A stretch of DNA of 33,758 bases. Source: Parvularculaceae bacterium (GTDB taxonomy: Bacteria > Pseudomonadota > Alphaproteobacteria > Caulobacterales > Parvularculaceae). The stretch spans positions 1-33,758 of the forward strand of contig JABSRH010000007.1 of NCBI GenBank assembly GCA_013215175.1, written 5' to 3'. Positions 1-7,540 of this stretch are shown one piece after another. Under the pieces are notes generated by a model. It made no database searches. It was not told the origin of the DNA and worked only from the letters and a program-made list of their open reading frames with translations. Position 1 is the first letter of the stretch; the number at the start of each line of letters is the position of its first letter. The position numbers were made by a program, and so were the translations under genes.

Positions 1-504
1 GTACTCTTGGTGATGATGGTTTTGGCCGGCGGCCTCTACGCCCTCGGCCGGTACGCCTCTGACGCCGAAACCGTACGCGTCGCTGAAGCCCCCGTCCCAA
101 GACTGAAGCCAGAGCGCGATTGGCGCGGCATCCTCGCTCCGCAACCCATCAATACCCGCCCTATGCCCACCCCGCAGCGACAAGGGCGCCGCAGCCGTCC
201 GCAGGTCACCTCACGCTTTTCAGGACGGGCGTCCTACTACGCCGCGAGCTTGCACGGGAACCTGACCGCCAGCGGCGAGGTCTATCTCGATGAAAAGCTG
301 ACCGCGGCGCACAAGACGCTACCCTTCGGCACCCAAGTGCTCGTGACACGCCGCGATACCGGCCAGGTGGTCATGGTGACGATCAACGACCGCGGCCCCT
401 TCGTGGGTGACCGGGTGATCGACCTCAGCGGCGCAGCAGCTGATATCCTCGGCATGCGGAGTGCTGGCGTGGTTTGGGTCGACGTTGAGGTGCTGGGTAA
501 CTAG
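1..504 (+). CDS. RlpA-like double-psi beta-barrel protein (5' end probably outside window)
   Basis: The reading frame is open to base 1, so the gene probably starts upstream. It begins inside a hydrophobic, membrane-spanning stretch (LLVMMVLAGGLYAL), followed by a basic, proline-rich linker. The C-terminal ~95 residues form the RlpA double-psi beta-barrel: [11 protein letters not shown], the TASGE segment, TAAHKTLPFGT and the NDRGPF loop. The family's catalytic Glu (in ASGE) and Asp (in NDRGP) are both present, so lytic transglycosylase activity on peptidoglycan is plausible. No SPOR domain follows, unlike classical RlpA, and no lipobox is seen. A paralogue with the same barrel starts 85 bases downstream on the same strand. 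The family call is firm; the cell-wall role is inferred. Confidence 0.85.
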   Translation, partial: VLLVMMVLAGGLYALGRYASDAETVRVAEAPVPRLKPERDWRGILAPQPINTRPMPTPQRQGRRSRPQVTSRFSGRASYYAASLHGNLTASGEVYLDEKLTAAHKTLPFGTQVLVTRRDTGQVVMVTINDRGPFVGDRVIDLSGAAADILGMRSAGVVWVDVEVLGN

Positions 505-588
505 CGCTTAGACCAGCCACGAATGAACCTTGCCAAACGTTAACCATTGTGACAACAACACACTCTTCTTGGGGCAGGAGAGTATTTC

Positions 589-1143
589 ATGGGCATTCGT
601 TCGTTCACCGTCGGCGTGGTTTTGGGGGCAGCTGGCTGTTGGGCCATCACCAATGGCTATCATCAACCGCTGATTGATTTGGCAAAAGAGAAGCTTGGGC
701 AGGACGCTCCCGCGCCAGCTGAGGCAGAAGCAGAGCCCGTTGAGGTTCCACAGCCGGAGGCAACTGAGCCCGAACAAGTCGTGGAAGAGCCAGCCGAGGA
801 TGCTGAAGAAGCGGCACCTGCAGCGGAAGAACAACCGACCGACGAGATCAGTTTCTCCGGCGAAGCGTCGTATTACGCGGCCAGCTTGGACGGCAATCCC
901 ACGGCGAGCGGCGAACCCTACGACCATAGCGCAATGACCGCCGCGCACCGCGAGCTTCCCTTTGGCACCATGGTGCGCGTGACCAATCGTGAGACTGGCG
1001 CGAGTGTCGTTGTCCGGATCAACGACCGTGGTCCCTATGCAGATGATCGTGTTATCGACGTCAGCGGCGCCGCCGCCGAACAACTGGGCATGATCGAAGC
1101 TGGCGTGATCACGGTCGACGTGACCATCCTGAGCGCTGAATAG
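589..1143 (+). CDS. RlpA-like double-psi beta-barrel protein, second tandem copy
   Basis: A 184-residue protein with an N-terminal hydrophobic segment (about residues 7-22, with a weak lipobox-like AAGC ending at Cys17). An Ala/Glu/Pro-rich acidic linker spans about 38-86, and the RlpA barrel about 89-182. The barrel carries Glu109 in TASGEPY and Asp146 in NDRGPY, the positions used by RlpA lytic transglycosylases. There is no SPOR domain. The start ATG follows a GGCAGGAG ribosome-binding site. The gap before it contains GTTAACCATT (539-548), which resembles a half-site for the cell-cycle regulator CtrA, but the partner half is absent. Its barrel closely matches the upstream gene while the linkers are opposite in charge (acidic here, basic there), suggesting duplication with different wall or membrane partners. 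Confidence 0.88.
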   Translation: MGIRSFTVGVVLGAAGCWAITNGYHQPLIDLAKEKLGQDAPAPAEAEAEPVEVPQPEATEPEQVVEEPAEDAEEAAPAAEEQPTDEISFSGEASYYAASLDGNPTASGEPYDHSAMTAAHRELPFGTMVRVTNRETGASVVVRINDRGPYADDRVIDVSGAAAEQLGMIEAGVITVDVTILSAE

Positions 1144-1749
1144 CTACAAAGGCCGCCGTGCCTTGAGCGCGGCGGACAGCGTCCCTTCATCGAGGACATC
1201 AAGCTCGCCGCCAACAGGCACGCCATGGGCGACGCGCGAGATCGTGACGCCATAACCCTCGAGCCTCTCCGTGACATAGTGCGCCGTGGTCTGACCATCG
1301 ACGGTGGCGCTCATGGCAAGGATCACTTCGAGCACTTGCGGCTCACTGGCGCGCTGCACCAGCTCGCGGATCCGCAAATCATCCGGTCCCACACCATCGA
1401 GGGGCGAGATGACGCCGCCCAGCACATGATAGCGCCCGCGGTGGGCCCGCGCACGCTCCAGCGCCCAAACGTCAGAGACATCCTGCACGACGCAAATCAC
1501 GGAAGGATCGCGGGTCTCGTCCGTGCAGATCGAGCAAGGGTCCTGCCCATCCCAATTACCGCACACGGAACAAGGCTTCACCGTTTCCAGCGCCGTGGCC
1601 ATGGCCTTCGCCAAAGGCTCCATCACGGCCTCACGCTTGCGCAGCATATGCAAGGCCGCCCGCGCCGCCGATCGAGGCCCAAACCCCGGCAGCTTCGCCA
1701 ACAGTGAGATCAATTGATCAAGCTCAGGACCAGCCGATGTCCGCGCCAC
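1144..1749 (-). CDS. recR: recombination mediator protein RecR
   Basis: A 201-residue RecR, the normal family length. It acts with RecF/RecO to load RecA onto gapped DNA. Visible features are the N-terminal helix-hairpin-helix ([20 protein letters not shown]), the four-cysteine zinc finger (CSVCGN...CSICTD) and the Toprim domain with [13 protein letters not shown]. The C-terminal segment ([23 protein letters not shown]) is canonical. The start is GTG, preceded by CGGAG at good spacing. It is the third gene of dnaX-ybaB-recR, separated from the ybaB stop by 12 bases, and is presumably cotranscribed with it. Nothing unusual is seen. Confidence 0.96.
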   Translation of the reverse strand: MARTSAGPELDQLISLLAKLPGFGPRSAARAALHMLRKREAVMEPLAKAMATALETVKPCSVCGNWDGQDPCSICTDETRDPSVICVVQDVSDVWALERARAHRGRYHVLGGVISPLDGVGPDDLRIRELVQRASEPQVLEVILAMSATVDGQTTAHYVTERLEGYGVTISRVAHGVPVGGELDVLDEGTLSAALKARRPL

Positions 1750-1761
1750 AACGTACTCCGA

Positions 1762-2085
1762 TTAAAACGGCAGCTTCATGCCGGGCGGCAGAGGCAGGCC
1801 CGCGGTCATCTCTTTCATCTTCTCAGTAGCCGCCTCTTCGATCTTAGACTTCGCATCATTGATCGCGGCGGTGATGAGGTCTTCGAGAACCTCGCGCTCA
1901 TCCTCAACAAACATGGCCGGGTCGATCGATACCGATCGCGCATAGCCTTTGCCATTCATCATGACACGGACGAGGCCAGCGCCAGCAACACCTTCCGCCT
2001 CTATACCGGCTAGCGATTCTTGCGCTTCTTGCATCTTCTGCTGCATTGACGCAGCCTGCTTCATCATATCACTGAAGTTTTTCAT
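1762..2085 (-). CDS. ybaB: YbaB/EbfC family nucleoid-associated protein
   Basis: A 107-residue member of the YbaB/EbfC family, small dimeric DNA-binding proteins associated with the nucleoid. The N-terminal helix is rich in Met, Gln and Lys (DMMKQAASMQQKMQEAQE). The core contains the typical VRVMMNGKGYARSVSIDP strand pair and an EDLITAAINDAKSK helix. Its start codon overlaps the end of dnaX by four bases, indicating translational coupling, and recR follows. Length and placement match the family, and it probably binds DNA nonspecifically or with weak sequence preference. Confidence 0.95.
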   Translation of the reverse strand: MKNFSDMMKQAASMQQKMQEAQESLAGIEAEGVAGAGLVRVMMNGKGYARSVSIDPAMFVEDEREVLEDLITAAINDAKSKIEEAATEKMKEMTAGLPLPPGMKLPF

Positions 2086-3707
2086 CGTGATTGCTCCTTA
2101 CGGCTCAGTGGCCGCACTTCGGTAATCTCAGCGCCGTCGAACACGCGCAGTGCCTCTTTCACTAAGGGGTGATTGCGGATCGCCTCGTCCCGCGCCTCGC
2201 GCAAGGTGGGCTCAGACGCCGTGCTGCTGCCAAGCTCCACATCCCAAGGCTGGCCAGTCCAGCTGACCAGCGCCCGCTGCAATTGAAGAGGCAGCCCATC
2301 GTCCGCGTCGTCGGCGAGCGCGATGACCAAGCGTGTACCCTCTAGGCTCACAAGCCGGGCGCGATGCTCAATCGCTTTCTTGAGGATCATGTCGCCGTGC
2401 TGACCAGCGAGGTCGGCGATATCGCCGAGGCTCTCCGGCAGTTTCGGCTTCGGCGGTTCCGGCGTGGGCTGAGGATCCGGCGTTGGCGCAGGCGCAGGAG
2501 CCGCCGCCGGGGCGGCCTCAGGCTTTCCCGGCGCCCCCGCGCTCGAAGCCGCAGGCGCACCCGCCAAAACCTCCTGAGGCGTTGGAAGCTGGCTGGCATA
2601 GGCCAAACGGATGAGGCCAATCTCCGCCGCCGCCGCTGGGTCGGGCGCCGCTTGTGTTTCCTTGAGCGCCGTCATCAATAGCGACCAGGTGCGCGTCAGC
2701 GCTGGCATCGGCAGGTGTTCAGCCAACCGCGTAGCTGCCTCAGCATCACTGCTACCAGCAGGGCCATGACTTGCAGCCTCAGCACCGGCTGCTTTGGTCC
2801 GTGTGACAAGGTGCGTCACGTCGAGCAGATCACGGAGGATCTCCGCCGGGTCAGCGCCATAATCATATTGGTGACGGAAAGACTTGAGCGCTTCGTCGGC
2901 TTCGCCCTTCAACGTCGCCTCAAGCAGGGCCCAAGAATAAGAGCGATCCGCAAGGCCGATCATCTGGCGCACAGCCTCGGCCTCGATCACCTCACCCTGG
3001 CGACTAAGGATCGCCTGGTCGAGCAGCGAGAGCCCATCGCGAACCGACCCTTGCGCAGCGCGTGCCAGCAGCAGCGCCGCCTCATCTTCCGTCTGCACAC
3101 CTTCTTTTTCCGCGATACCTGCAAGGTGCTTCGACAGCGTGCTCGCATCGAACCGAGCCAAGTCAAACCGCTGACACCGCGAAAGCACCGTGATCGGAAC
3201 TTTCCGGATTTCGGTGGTGGCAAAGATAAACTTCACATGAGCGGGCGGCTCTTCCAGCGTCTTCAAGAACGCGTTGAACGCGTTCTTCGACAGCATGTGC
3301 ACCTCGTCTACGATGTAGACTTTGTACCGGCCAGTGGTGGGGGCGTAACGCACCCCTTCGATCAGCTCACGGATGTCATCGACGCCCGTGCGGCTGGCCG
3401 CGTCCATCTCGATCACATCAGCATGGCGCCCCTCAGCAATAGCGCGACAGTGCTTGCCCTCTTCGGGCATATCCACCGTGGGCTTATCGATCGTATCGGT
3501 CTCATAGTTGAGCGCCCGCGCCATGATCCTCGCGGTGGTGGTCTTCCCCACCCCGCGAACGCCGGTCAGGATGAAAGCATGCGCAATGCGATCCGCCTCA
3601 AAGGCATTGCGCAGGGTGCGGATCATCACCTCGTGGCCAAGCAAATCGTCGAACGATGTTGGCCGGTATTTCCGCGCGAGGACTTGGTAGACGTTATCGG
3701 AGCTCAC
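2082..3707 (-). CDS. dnaX: DNA polymerase III subunit gamma/tau
   Basis: A 541-residue clamp-loader ATPase subunit. The N-terminal AAA+ module is clear: Walker A GVRGVGKTT at about 49-57, Walker B VYIVDEVHML at about 130-139, sensor region FATTEIRKVP and arginine finger region SRCQRFDL. A proline/alanine-rich linker (about 395-435) precedes the tau-type C-terminal domain. The start is GTG with an AGAAGG ribosome-binding site. The zinc module that normally contains four cysteines between Walker A and B keeps only Cys87 (EEGKHCRAIAEGRH), so zinc binding is probably lost. It is the first gene of a three-gene unit with ybaB and recR. No slippery A-tract for a frameshifted gamma form was noticed. 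Confidence 0.96.
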   Translation of the reverse strand: MSSDNVYQVLARKYRPTSFDDLLGHEVMIRTLRNAFEADRIAHAFILTGVRGVGKTTTARIMARALNYETDTIDKPTVDMPEEGKHCRAIAEGRHADVIEMDAASRTGVDDIRELIEGVRYAPTTGRYKVYIVDEVHMLSKNAFNAFLKTLEEPPAHVKFIFATTEIRKVPITVLSRCQRFDLARFDASTLSKHLAGIAEKEGVQTEDEAALLLARAAQGSVRDGLSLLDQAILSRQGEVIEAEAVRQMIGLADRSYSWALLEATLKGEADEALKSFRHQYDYGADPAEILRDLLDVTHLVTRTKAAGAEAASHGPAGSSDAEAATRLAEHLPMPALTRTWSLLMTALKETQAAPDPAAAAEIGLIRLAYASQLPTPQEVLAGAPAASSAGAPGKPEAAPAAAPAPAPTPDPQPTPEPPKPKLPESLGDIADLAGQHGDMILKKAIEHRARLVSLEGTRLVIALADDADDGLPLQLQRALVSWTGQPWDVELGSSTASEPTLREARDEAIRNHPLVKEALRVFDGAEITEVRPLSRKEQSR

Positions 3708-3848
3708 ACAGCCTTCTAGGCGCCGAGCCCGCGCCAGGGAAGAGGATTTGACCGATTGGCTTAAGCCTCAAGGCACCACGTTTTCCACCGCGCTAGACGC
3801 GCCCTCGTTACTCCATCACAATTGCGGCGAAATAGAGAGCACTGCGCC

Positions 3849-4130
3849 ATGCACTGGTTTCAAATTGCCCACCTGAACATCAAAGGGAACGATATGATCA
3901 TCGTACCCCTGAGCAGCCGTTTTTCCACGAAAAACAAGGCTGAAAGGGAAGAAACTGTGCGCGATGTGCAGCGTGCCGCCAAGGAAGCAGGCCTCAAAGG
4001 CACCGTGGTCCCTGTCTGGCAGGCCGAGCAGGGGGTGCAGTTCATTGCGCCCGAGCCCTGGCACCCCTTTTTTCGGGGCGTCACCATGCCTTGGGTGGAG
4101 CAGAACCTGAACCGCGAAATCCTGGTTTAA
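3849..4130 (+). CDS. small conserved-looking hypothetical protein
   Basis: About 93 residues from the ATG at 3849. The frame is open further upstream to 3822, and another ATG at 3894 (before MIIVPL) has the better ribosome-binding site, AAAGGGA. The start at 3849 is preferred because MHWFQIAHLNIKGND reads like part of the same fold, but this is unsettled. The protein has a central charged helix (KAEREETVRDVQRAAKEAGL), then a VVPVW strand and an aromatic C-terminal part (FIAPEPWHPFFRG). There is no signal peptide or membrane segment. The gene lies alone between divergent dnaX and the next secreted protein gene. Function is not recognised. Confidence 0.7.
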   Translation: MHWFQIAHLNIKGNDMIIVPLSSRFSTKNKAEREETVRDVQRAAKEAGLKGTVVPVWQAEQGVQFIAPEPWHPFFRGVTMPWVEQNLNREILV

Positions 4131-4366
4131 GCGCGCCGACAAGCCCGTCTCTGGCAGTCAACTGCAATAACTTTCGATACAGCCCGGTACCCGAAGCCCA
4201 GAGCAACCGGGGCTTCGGTCCAGAAATCTGTTATTGTTACAGAGCCATCACCAATTCGTGTGCTTGATTCCCTGCCTTATTAACTATAGTTCTAACAAGA
4301 CTCTAAGGGTCTGGTAATCATAGAGAAACTTGGGCTCCCGCCTCGTGCGGGGGAATATGGGAACAC
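4131..4366 (+). promoter_or_regulatory. intergenic region with a hairpin and a candidate promoter
   Basis: This 236-base gap holds a 9-bp perfect stem (4191-4199 CCGAAGCCC with 4210-4218) with a 10-base loop but no T-run after it, so it is at best a weak terminator for the small gene upstream. Further on lie TTGATT (4264-4269) and TATAGT (4285-4290), a possible promoter with a short 15-base spacer. The -10 sits in the perfect palindrome AACTATAGTT (4282-4291). TTAAC and TAAC repeats around the palindrome vaguely resemble a CtrA site but with wrong spacing. Confidence 0.35.
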
Positions 4367-5497
4367 ATGAAATACCTAATGTCAGCGGCCGCCGTGGCTG
4401 CACTCGTGTTGACGACACCTGCGTCGGCGCAGCTTTCTGCGCACGTCAACATGAAAAACGTGAACCAACAGATGGTGCGCATCGATACCAACGAAACCGC
4501 GTCTGTTTGGATTGGCGGAGGTCGCAGCGACGCAGCACGCATCGTCGGGCAAGAATTCGCCGATGTCACCGGTGGCAGCCGCATCCACTTTAATCATAAG
4601 AAGAACGAACTCGTTGCGCTGCTGGCAGGCATGCTCCACAGCCGCAGCAACGCCGCCCCCGAGATGGAGGGTGTCGAGCTGGTTTCGTTGACCGCCAACG
4701 GCTTCACCATCGCCTTCGATGGCTGGGAGGGTACACAGAACTTCGTGGAGTTCTCAGGCATCAAAGCCGAAGAGGCCATCGCCGCTGCCACGTCGCAAGC
4801 GAATGGCAACAACGCGGTAAACTTCAAAAACAGCGCGAGCCAGATGAGCATCCTCGACTCCGGTCAGGGCGTGACCAACATCTTCTCTGGCGACAGCGGC
4901 GCACTCGATCCAGAGCCGAAAGCGCTGGTGGGTGGATCGCGCATCGACATTGGCGAGTTGGAAGATATCTTCCGTGCCAAGGTTGATAAGAATGGCCTCG
5001 AAGGTGTCGAGTTGATTGGCCTGACCGACGAAGGTGTCGCCTTCCGCATGAATGGTCAGTCGGCCACCGTGGATACAATCGTCTACACAGGCCCGATGGC
5101 CAGCGCCCAGCCTTTCGGCCTTCTGGATATCGCTCGAAACTCGTTCATCGATACCAAGGACAACGATACTGAGTTCGCCATCTTCGACGTAGAAGCGAAG
5201 AAGAATCAATTTGTTGGCAGCGATGGTAGCGACACTGACGAATTCCGTGAATTCGGCGACGGCTCCTCCATCACCCGCGCTGAGGTGTTGGAATTGTTCT
5301 CAGCCATGATCACCGGCAATGGCCGTCGAGAGATTCCTGGCGTCGATGGTGTGAAGCTCATTGGTCTGAACAAAACCAGCTTCGGCGTCAAAATTACCAA
5401 TACCCGGGGTGCGGAGGATTATTTGCTCTTCACCAATGTGGACACACTCGAAGGCGCCGCTGAGCTAGGCTTCATGGTGGACGTCGACCTCGACTAG
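4367..5497 (+). CDS. exported protein made of three degenerate repeats, function unknown
   Basis: A 376-residue protein with a clear Sec signal peptide (positively charged start, hydrophobic core, cleavage after PASA at about residue 21). The mature part contains three related units, roughly residues 68-133, 189-243 and 297-357. Each opens with GGSRI, GGSRI or DGSSI, then has a helix. Each then reads EGVELVSLTANGF, EGVELIGLTDEGV or DGVKLIGLNKTSF, and ends in a strand plus a FVEF, IVYT or LLFT motif. The units are separated by acidic linkers rich in Asp, Asn and Ser. There are no cysteines, no membrane anchor and no recognisable catalytic motif. The call of a secreted or periplasmic binding or structural protein is inference. 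A strong terminator follows at 5530. Confidence 0.85.
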   Translation: MKYLMSAAAVAALVLTTPASAQLSAHVNMKNVNQQMVRIDTNETASVWIGGGRSDAARIVGQEFADVTGGSRIHFNHKKNELVALLAGMLHSRSNAAPEMEGVELVSLTANGFTIAFDGWEGTQNFVEFSGIKAEEAIAAATSQANGNNAVNFKNSASQMSILDSGQGVTNIFSGDSGALDPEPKALVGGSRIDIGELEDIFRAKVDKNGLEGVELIGLTDEGVAFRMNGQSATVDTIVYTGPMASAQPFGLLDIARNSFIDTKDNDTEFAIFDVEAKKNQFVGSDGSDTDEFREFGDGSSITRAEVLELFSAMITGNGRREIPGVDGVKLIGLNKTSFGVKITNTRGAEDYLLFTNVDTLEGAAELGFMVDVDLD

Positions 5498-5529
5498 GCC
5501 AGCAGCCAATTCGGCCCATCGAGTGAAAA

Positions 5530-5566
5530 GGCGAGCTCTCCCCCCAAGAGCTCGCCATTTATTTTT
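5530..5566 (+). terminator. rho-independent terminator after the three-repeat protein gene
   Basis: A perfect 10-bp stem GGCGAGCTCT (5530-5539) with AGAGCTCGCC (5547-5556) and a C-rich loop is followed by ATTTATTTTT. The T-rich tract covers the stop codon of the converging XRE gene. The opposite flank (CTTTTCACTC on the minus strand) is poorer, so it may work only weakly in the other direction. Confidence 0.85.
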
Positions 5567-5795
5567 CTCCGGATACATACGGTAAAGCTTCCATAGAGAA
5601 CACATCACCAATAGGCTTGCCAAAAGCTTCAGCGATGAGGAACGCTGTCTCCAGCGAGGGGGCGTACTTATTCTTCTCGATCGCCGCGATGGTCTGCCGG
5701 GTCACGCCGACCTGATCGGCAAGCTGGGCTTGCGTCATCTCGTTAGCGTGGAAGCGCAGCTCCCGCACCCGGTTTCGAAGCCGAGACTTCTTCAC
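5559..5795 (-). CDS. small XRE-family transcriptional regulator
   Basis: A 78-residue single-domain helix-turn-helix protein: LRNRVRELRFHANEMTQAQLADQVGVTRQTIAAIEKNKYAPSLETAFLIA contains a complete Cro/C1-type HTH. The frame is open further upstream, but the start is placed at GTG 5795 because it overlaps the stop of the membrane-protein gene as GTGA, the usual coupling of this kind of pair. Homologous small regulators typically sit next to a small membrane protein and control that operon. The palindrome in the promoter upstream of the pair is a candidate binding site. The ligand or signal is unknown. Confidence 0.88.
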   Translation of the reverse strand: MKKSRLRNRVRELRFHANEMTQAQLADQVGVTRQTIAAIEKNKYAPSLETAFLIAEAFGKPIGDVFSMEALPYVSGEK

Positions 5796-6190
5796 GCGTT
5801 CAGCCGATAAAGAGCCAGCATAATTAAGCCACTGATCGTCTCGATGGCGAGAATGGCCAGGAAGATCCCGTTCACAAACGCCCACTGGCCTTCGCCCAGA
5901 AGCAAACCGAGCACCCCGAAGCATAAGGCGAGGTAGAAGAAGCCTCGCACCATCTGGCTGCGCGCAGCAATGCGATGATCCCGCTCATCCACCCGGCCCG
6001 CATGGCTCGACGTGGCGGCGGCAATCCCCGCCAGAATGGAAGTCAGCACCGTGATTGCAATCACCGCGGTGAGCAGCGTTCCGCCCGTATCAGCCGACAA
6101 GCCTTCGCCGGCGACCACGGTAGCGAACCACCCACCTACGGCAGCCAGCACCACCACCACAGCCATCGTCACCCGTTCTCTTGCAACCAT
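5792..6190 (-). CDS. four-helix integral membrane protein paired with XRE regulator
   Basis: About 132 residues with four predicted membrane helices (around VTMAVVVVLAAVGGWFATVV, LLTAVIAITVLTSILAGIAA, a helix around GFFYLALCFGVLGLLLG, and FLAILAIETISGLIMLALY). A hydrophilic loop (HAGRVDERDHRIAARSQ) lies in the middle. An in-frame ATG exists at 6202, but the GGAGG at 6196-6200 lies five bases before the ATG at 6190, which fixes the start there. No catalytic motif is visible. The gene is translationally coupled to the downstream XRE regulator, so a sensory or regulated-stress role is a reasonable guess, but unproven. Confidence 0.85.
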   Translation of the reverse strand: MVARERVTMAVVVVLAAVGGWFATVVAGEGLSADTGGTLLTAVIAITVLTSILAGIAAATSSHAGRVDERDHRIAARSQMVRGFFYLALCFGVLGLLLGEGQWAFVNGIFLAILAIETISGLIMLALYRLNA

Positions 6191-6216
6191 CACAACCTCC
6201 ATTCGATCACGAGGTT

Positions 6217-6244
6217 CATGTATGATCGATCATGCATCGTGCAA
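6217..6244 (-). promoter_or_regulatory. candidate promoter with a palindromic operator for the membrane protein/XRE pair
   Basis: Read on the minus strand, TTGCAC (6244-6239) and TACATG (6222-6217) are separated by 16 bases. The perfect 12-bp palindrome ATGATCGATCAT (6222-6233) fills the spacer and touches the -10. This is where a small XRE repressor would be expected to bind for autoregulation. The -10 match is imperfect, so the promoter assignment is tentative; the palindrome itself is directly visible. Confidence 0.5.
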
Positions 6245-6350
6245 GTATTTTTTACATGGCGTGATGAAATTTGGACATGCTGGAGCGCGTAGCCTGCGTT
6301 AGGTCACGGCCTCGTCGGTTTCAGTCAGAAATTTTGGGTAGCGGCGCTGA

Positions 6351-6629
6351 TCACTCTTCTTCGTAGAACCGTGCAGAGATGAGAGCTTCGAGGCCTGCCA
6401 CAGCGGCTTCGGCGTCGTCGCCTTCGGCCGTCAGCAGGACTTCACTGCCGATGCCTGCACCCAGCATGAGCAAAGCCATCAGCGAAGTGGCGCCCACGGT
6501 GGTATCGTCCTTGGTGACTTGGATCGATGATTGGTAAGTCGCCGCGGCAGCGCACATCTTGGCCGCGGCTCGGGCGTGCAGGCCGCGTTTGTTGCAGATG
6601 GTGACCCGCGCTTCAGCGCGCTCGGTCAC
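6351..6629 (-). CDS. HPr-family phosphocarrier protein
   Basis: A 92-residue HPr. The active-site motif NKRGLHARAAAK gives phosphorylatable His18, and the regulatory serine segment VGATSLMALLML gives Ser49, the equivalent of Ser46 that HPr kinase modifies. The frame is open to 6659, but GTG at 6629 overlaps the EIIA stop as GTGA and restores the normal HPr length. It ends the chvI-chvG-hprK-EIIA-HPr unit. In alphaproteobacteria this set lacks sugar permeases and serves regulation. Enzyme I, needed to phosphorylate the histidine, is not in the window. Confidence 0.94.
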   Translation of the reverse strand: MTERAEARVTICNKRGLHARAAAKMCAAAATYQSSIQVTKDDTTVGATSLMALLMLGAGIGSEVLLTAEGDDAEAAVAGLEALISARFYEEE

Positions 6630-7045
6630 GCGGCACCTTCTTCGCCATTCAGAACCCATGATGCCACGGAGATGTACTTCCGCCCCGCCTCATGAGCGTC
6701 GCGCACCGCGTCGGCCATCGCCGTCTTGCCGCGATAACTCTCAGGCGCGAGGCGGATCAGCATCGGCAAGTTCACGCCAGCGATCACTTCGCTCTTCGCC
6801 TCTTCCATCACGGCAATCGCGAGGTTCGAGGGCGTGCCGCCGAACATATCCGTCAGGATGATGGCGCCGTCATCGCCGCCGGCTTCCTTCGCGGCCTTCA
6901 CGATATCGCGGCGACGCTTTTCCATGTCATCGTCAGCGCCGATGCAGACGGCCCGCAGGCCCGGCTGTGGCCCCACGACGTGCATGGCTGCCTGCAGCAG
7001 CTCCTTCGCCAGATTCCCATGGGAAACGACAACGATGCCGATCAT
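6626..7045 (-). CDS. PTS mannose-type EIIA domain protein
   Basis: A 139-residue EIIA of the mannose/fructose family. The N-terminal IGIVVVSHGNLAKELL places the phosphorylated His at position 9. ILTDMFGGTPSNLA and the central GADDDMEKRRRDI region are typical of the fold. No EIIB, EIIC or EIID domain is attached or adjacent, so it probably accepts phosphate from HPr for regulation rather than sugar import. It lies about 30 bases after the hprK stop and overlaps the HPr gene by four bases. The family is clear; the regulatory target is unknown. Confidence 0.94.
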   Translation of the reverse strand: MIGIVVVSHGNLAKELLQAAMHVVGPQPGLRAVCIGADDDMEKRRRDIVKAAKEAGGDDGAIILTDMFGGTPSNLAIAVMEEAKSEVIAGVNLPMLIRLAPESYRGKTAMADAVRDAHEAGRKYISVASWVLNGEEGAA

Positions 7046-7075
7046 GCCTGATCACTCCTCGCGATTGCTAGCTGC

Positions 7076-7540
7076 TCAGTCTTGCCCCGGTTCGGGGCCA
7101 GGTTCGAATCCGCACCACAATGAGTGGCCAGATGCAAGCGATCTTAATGCCAAACGGAGTTTTGCAGCCGTCACAGACTTAGGGTCGACGGGCACTTCTT
7201 TGGCGTTGGCGAGGCGCGGATCAGCGCTATCGCACTGCTCGGTCGGCCCCAGGCGCACGATGAAATCAATGGCCATGGGCGGTGACTGGCGCACCTCCGC
7301 GATACCCATCCCTCGAAGATGCAGCAGAGGTCCGACAGCGGGCGTTTCAGCCCACCCCGTCCCGTCAAAGTTCACCAGATCGTCGGCAATCAGGCCCGTG
7401 CGCTGGTGGGGACAATGGGCGATCAATTCAGCGGCCAGTTGTGATTTTCCACTTCCCGTGGGGCCGACCAACAGCACTCCGCGCATGGCACCTTCTTCAT
7501 CGAGGGCAACGCCCAGCGCGGTACCATGCAGTGCGGTCAA
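7076..7540 (-). CDS. hprK: HPr kinase/phosphorylase, short alphaproteobacterial form
   Basis: A 154-residue protein corresponding only to the C-terminal kinase domain of HprK; the long N-terminal domain of Firmicute enzymes is absent, as usual in alphaproteobacteria. Walker A GPTGSGKS is at 26-33, LIADD follows in the next strand, and LHLRGMGIAEV matches the family's signature helix. It phosphorylates the regulatory serine of HPr, encoded two genes downstream. The start is TTG at 7540, overlapping the chvG stop as TTGA. This is an uncommon start codon but the overlap supports it. Confidence 0.93.
   Translation of the reverse strand: MTALHGTALGVALDEEGAMRGVLLVGPTGSGKSQLAAELIAHCPHQRTGLIADDLVNFDGTGWAETPAVGPLLHLRGMGIAEVRQSPPMAIDFIVRLGPTEQCDSADPRLANAKEVPVDPKSVTAAKLRLALRSLASGHSLWCGFEPGPEPGQD

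Noticed and set aside
2715-3719. Long open frame on the plus strand opposite dnaX (334 codons)
   Set aside because: It lies fully antisense to a clear dnaX, has the Arg/His-rich composition of GC-rich shadow frames, and shows no domain.
4191-4218. Nine-bp hairpin as a rho-independent terminator
   Set aside because: No T-run follows it, so it is recorded only as a hairpin.
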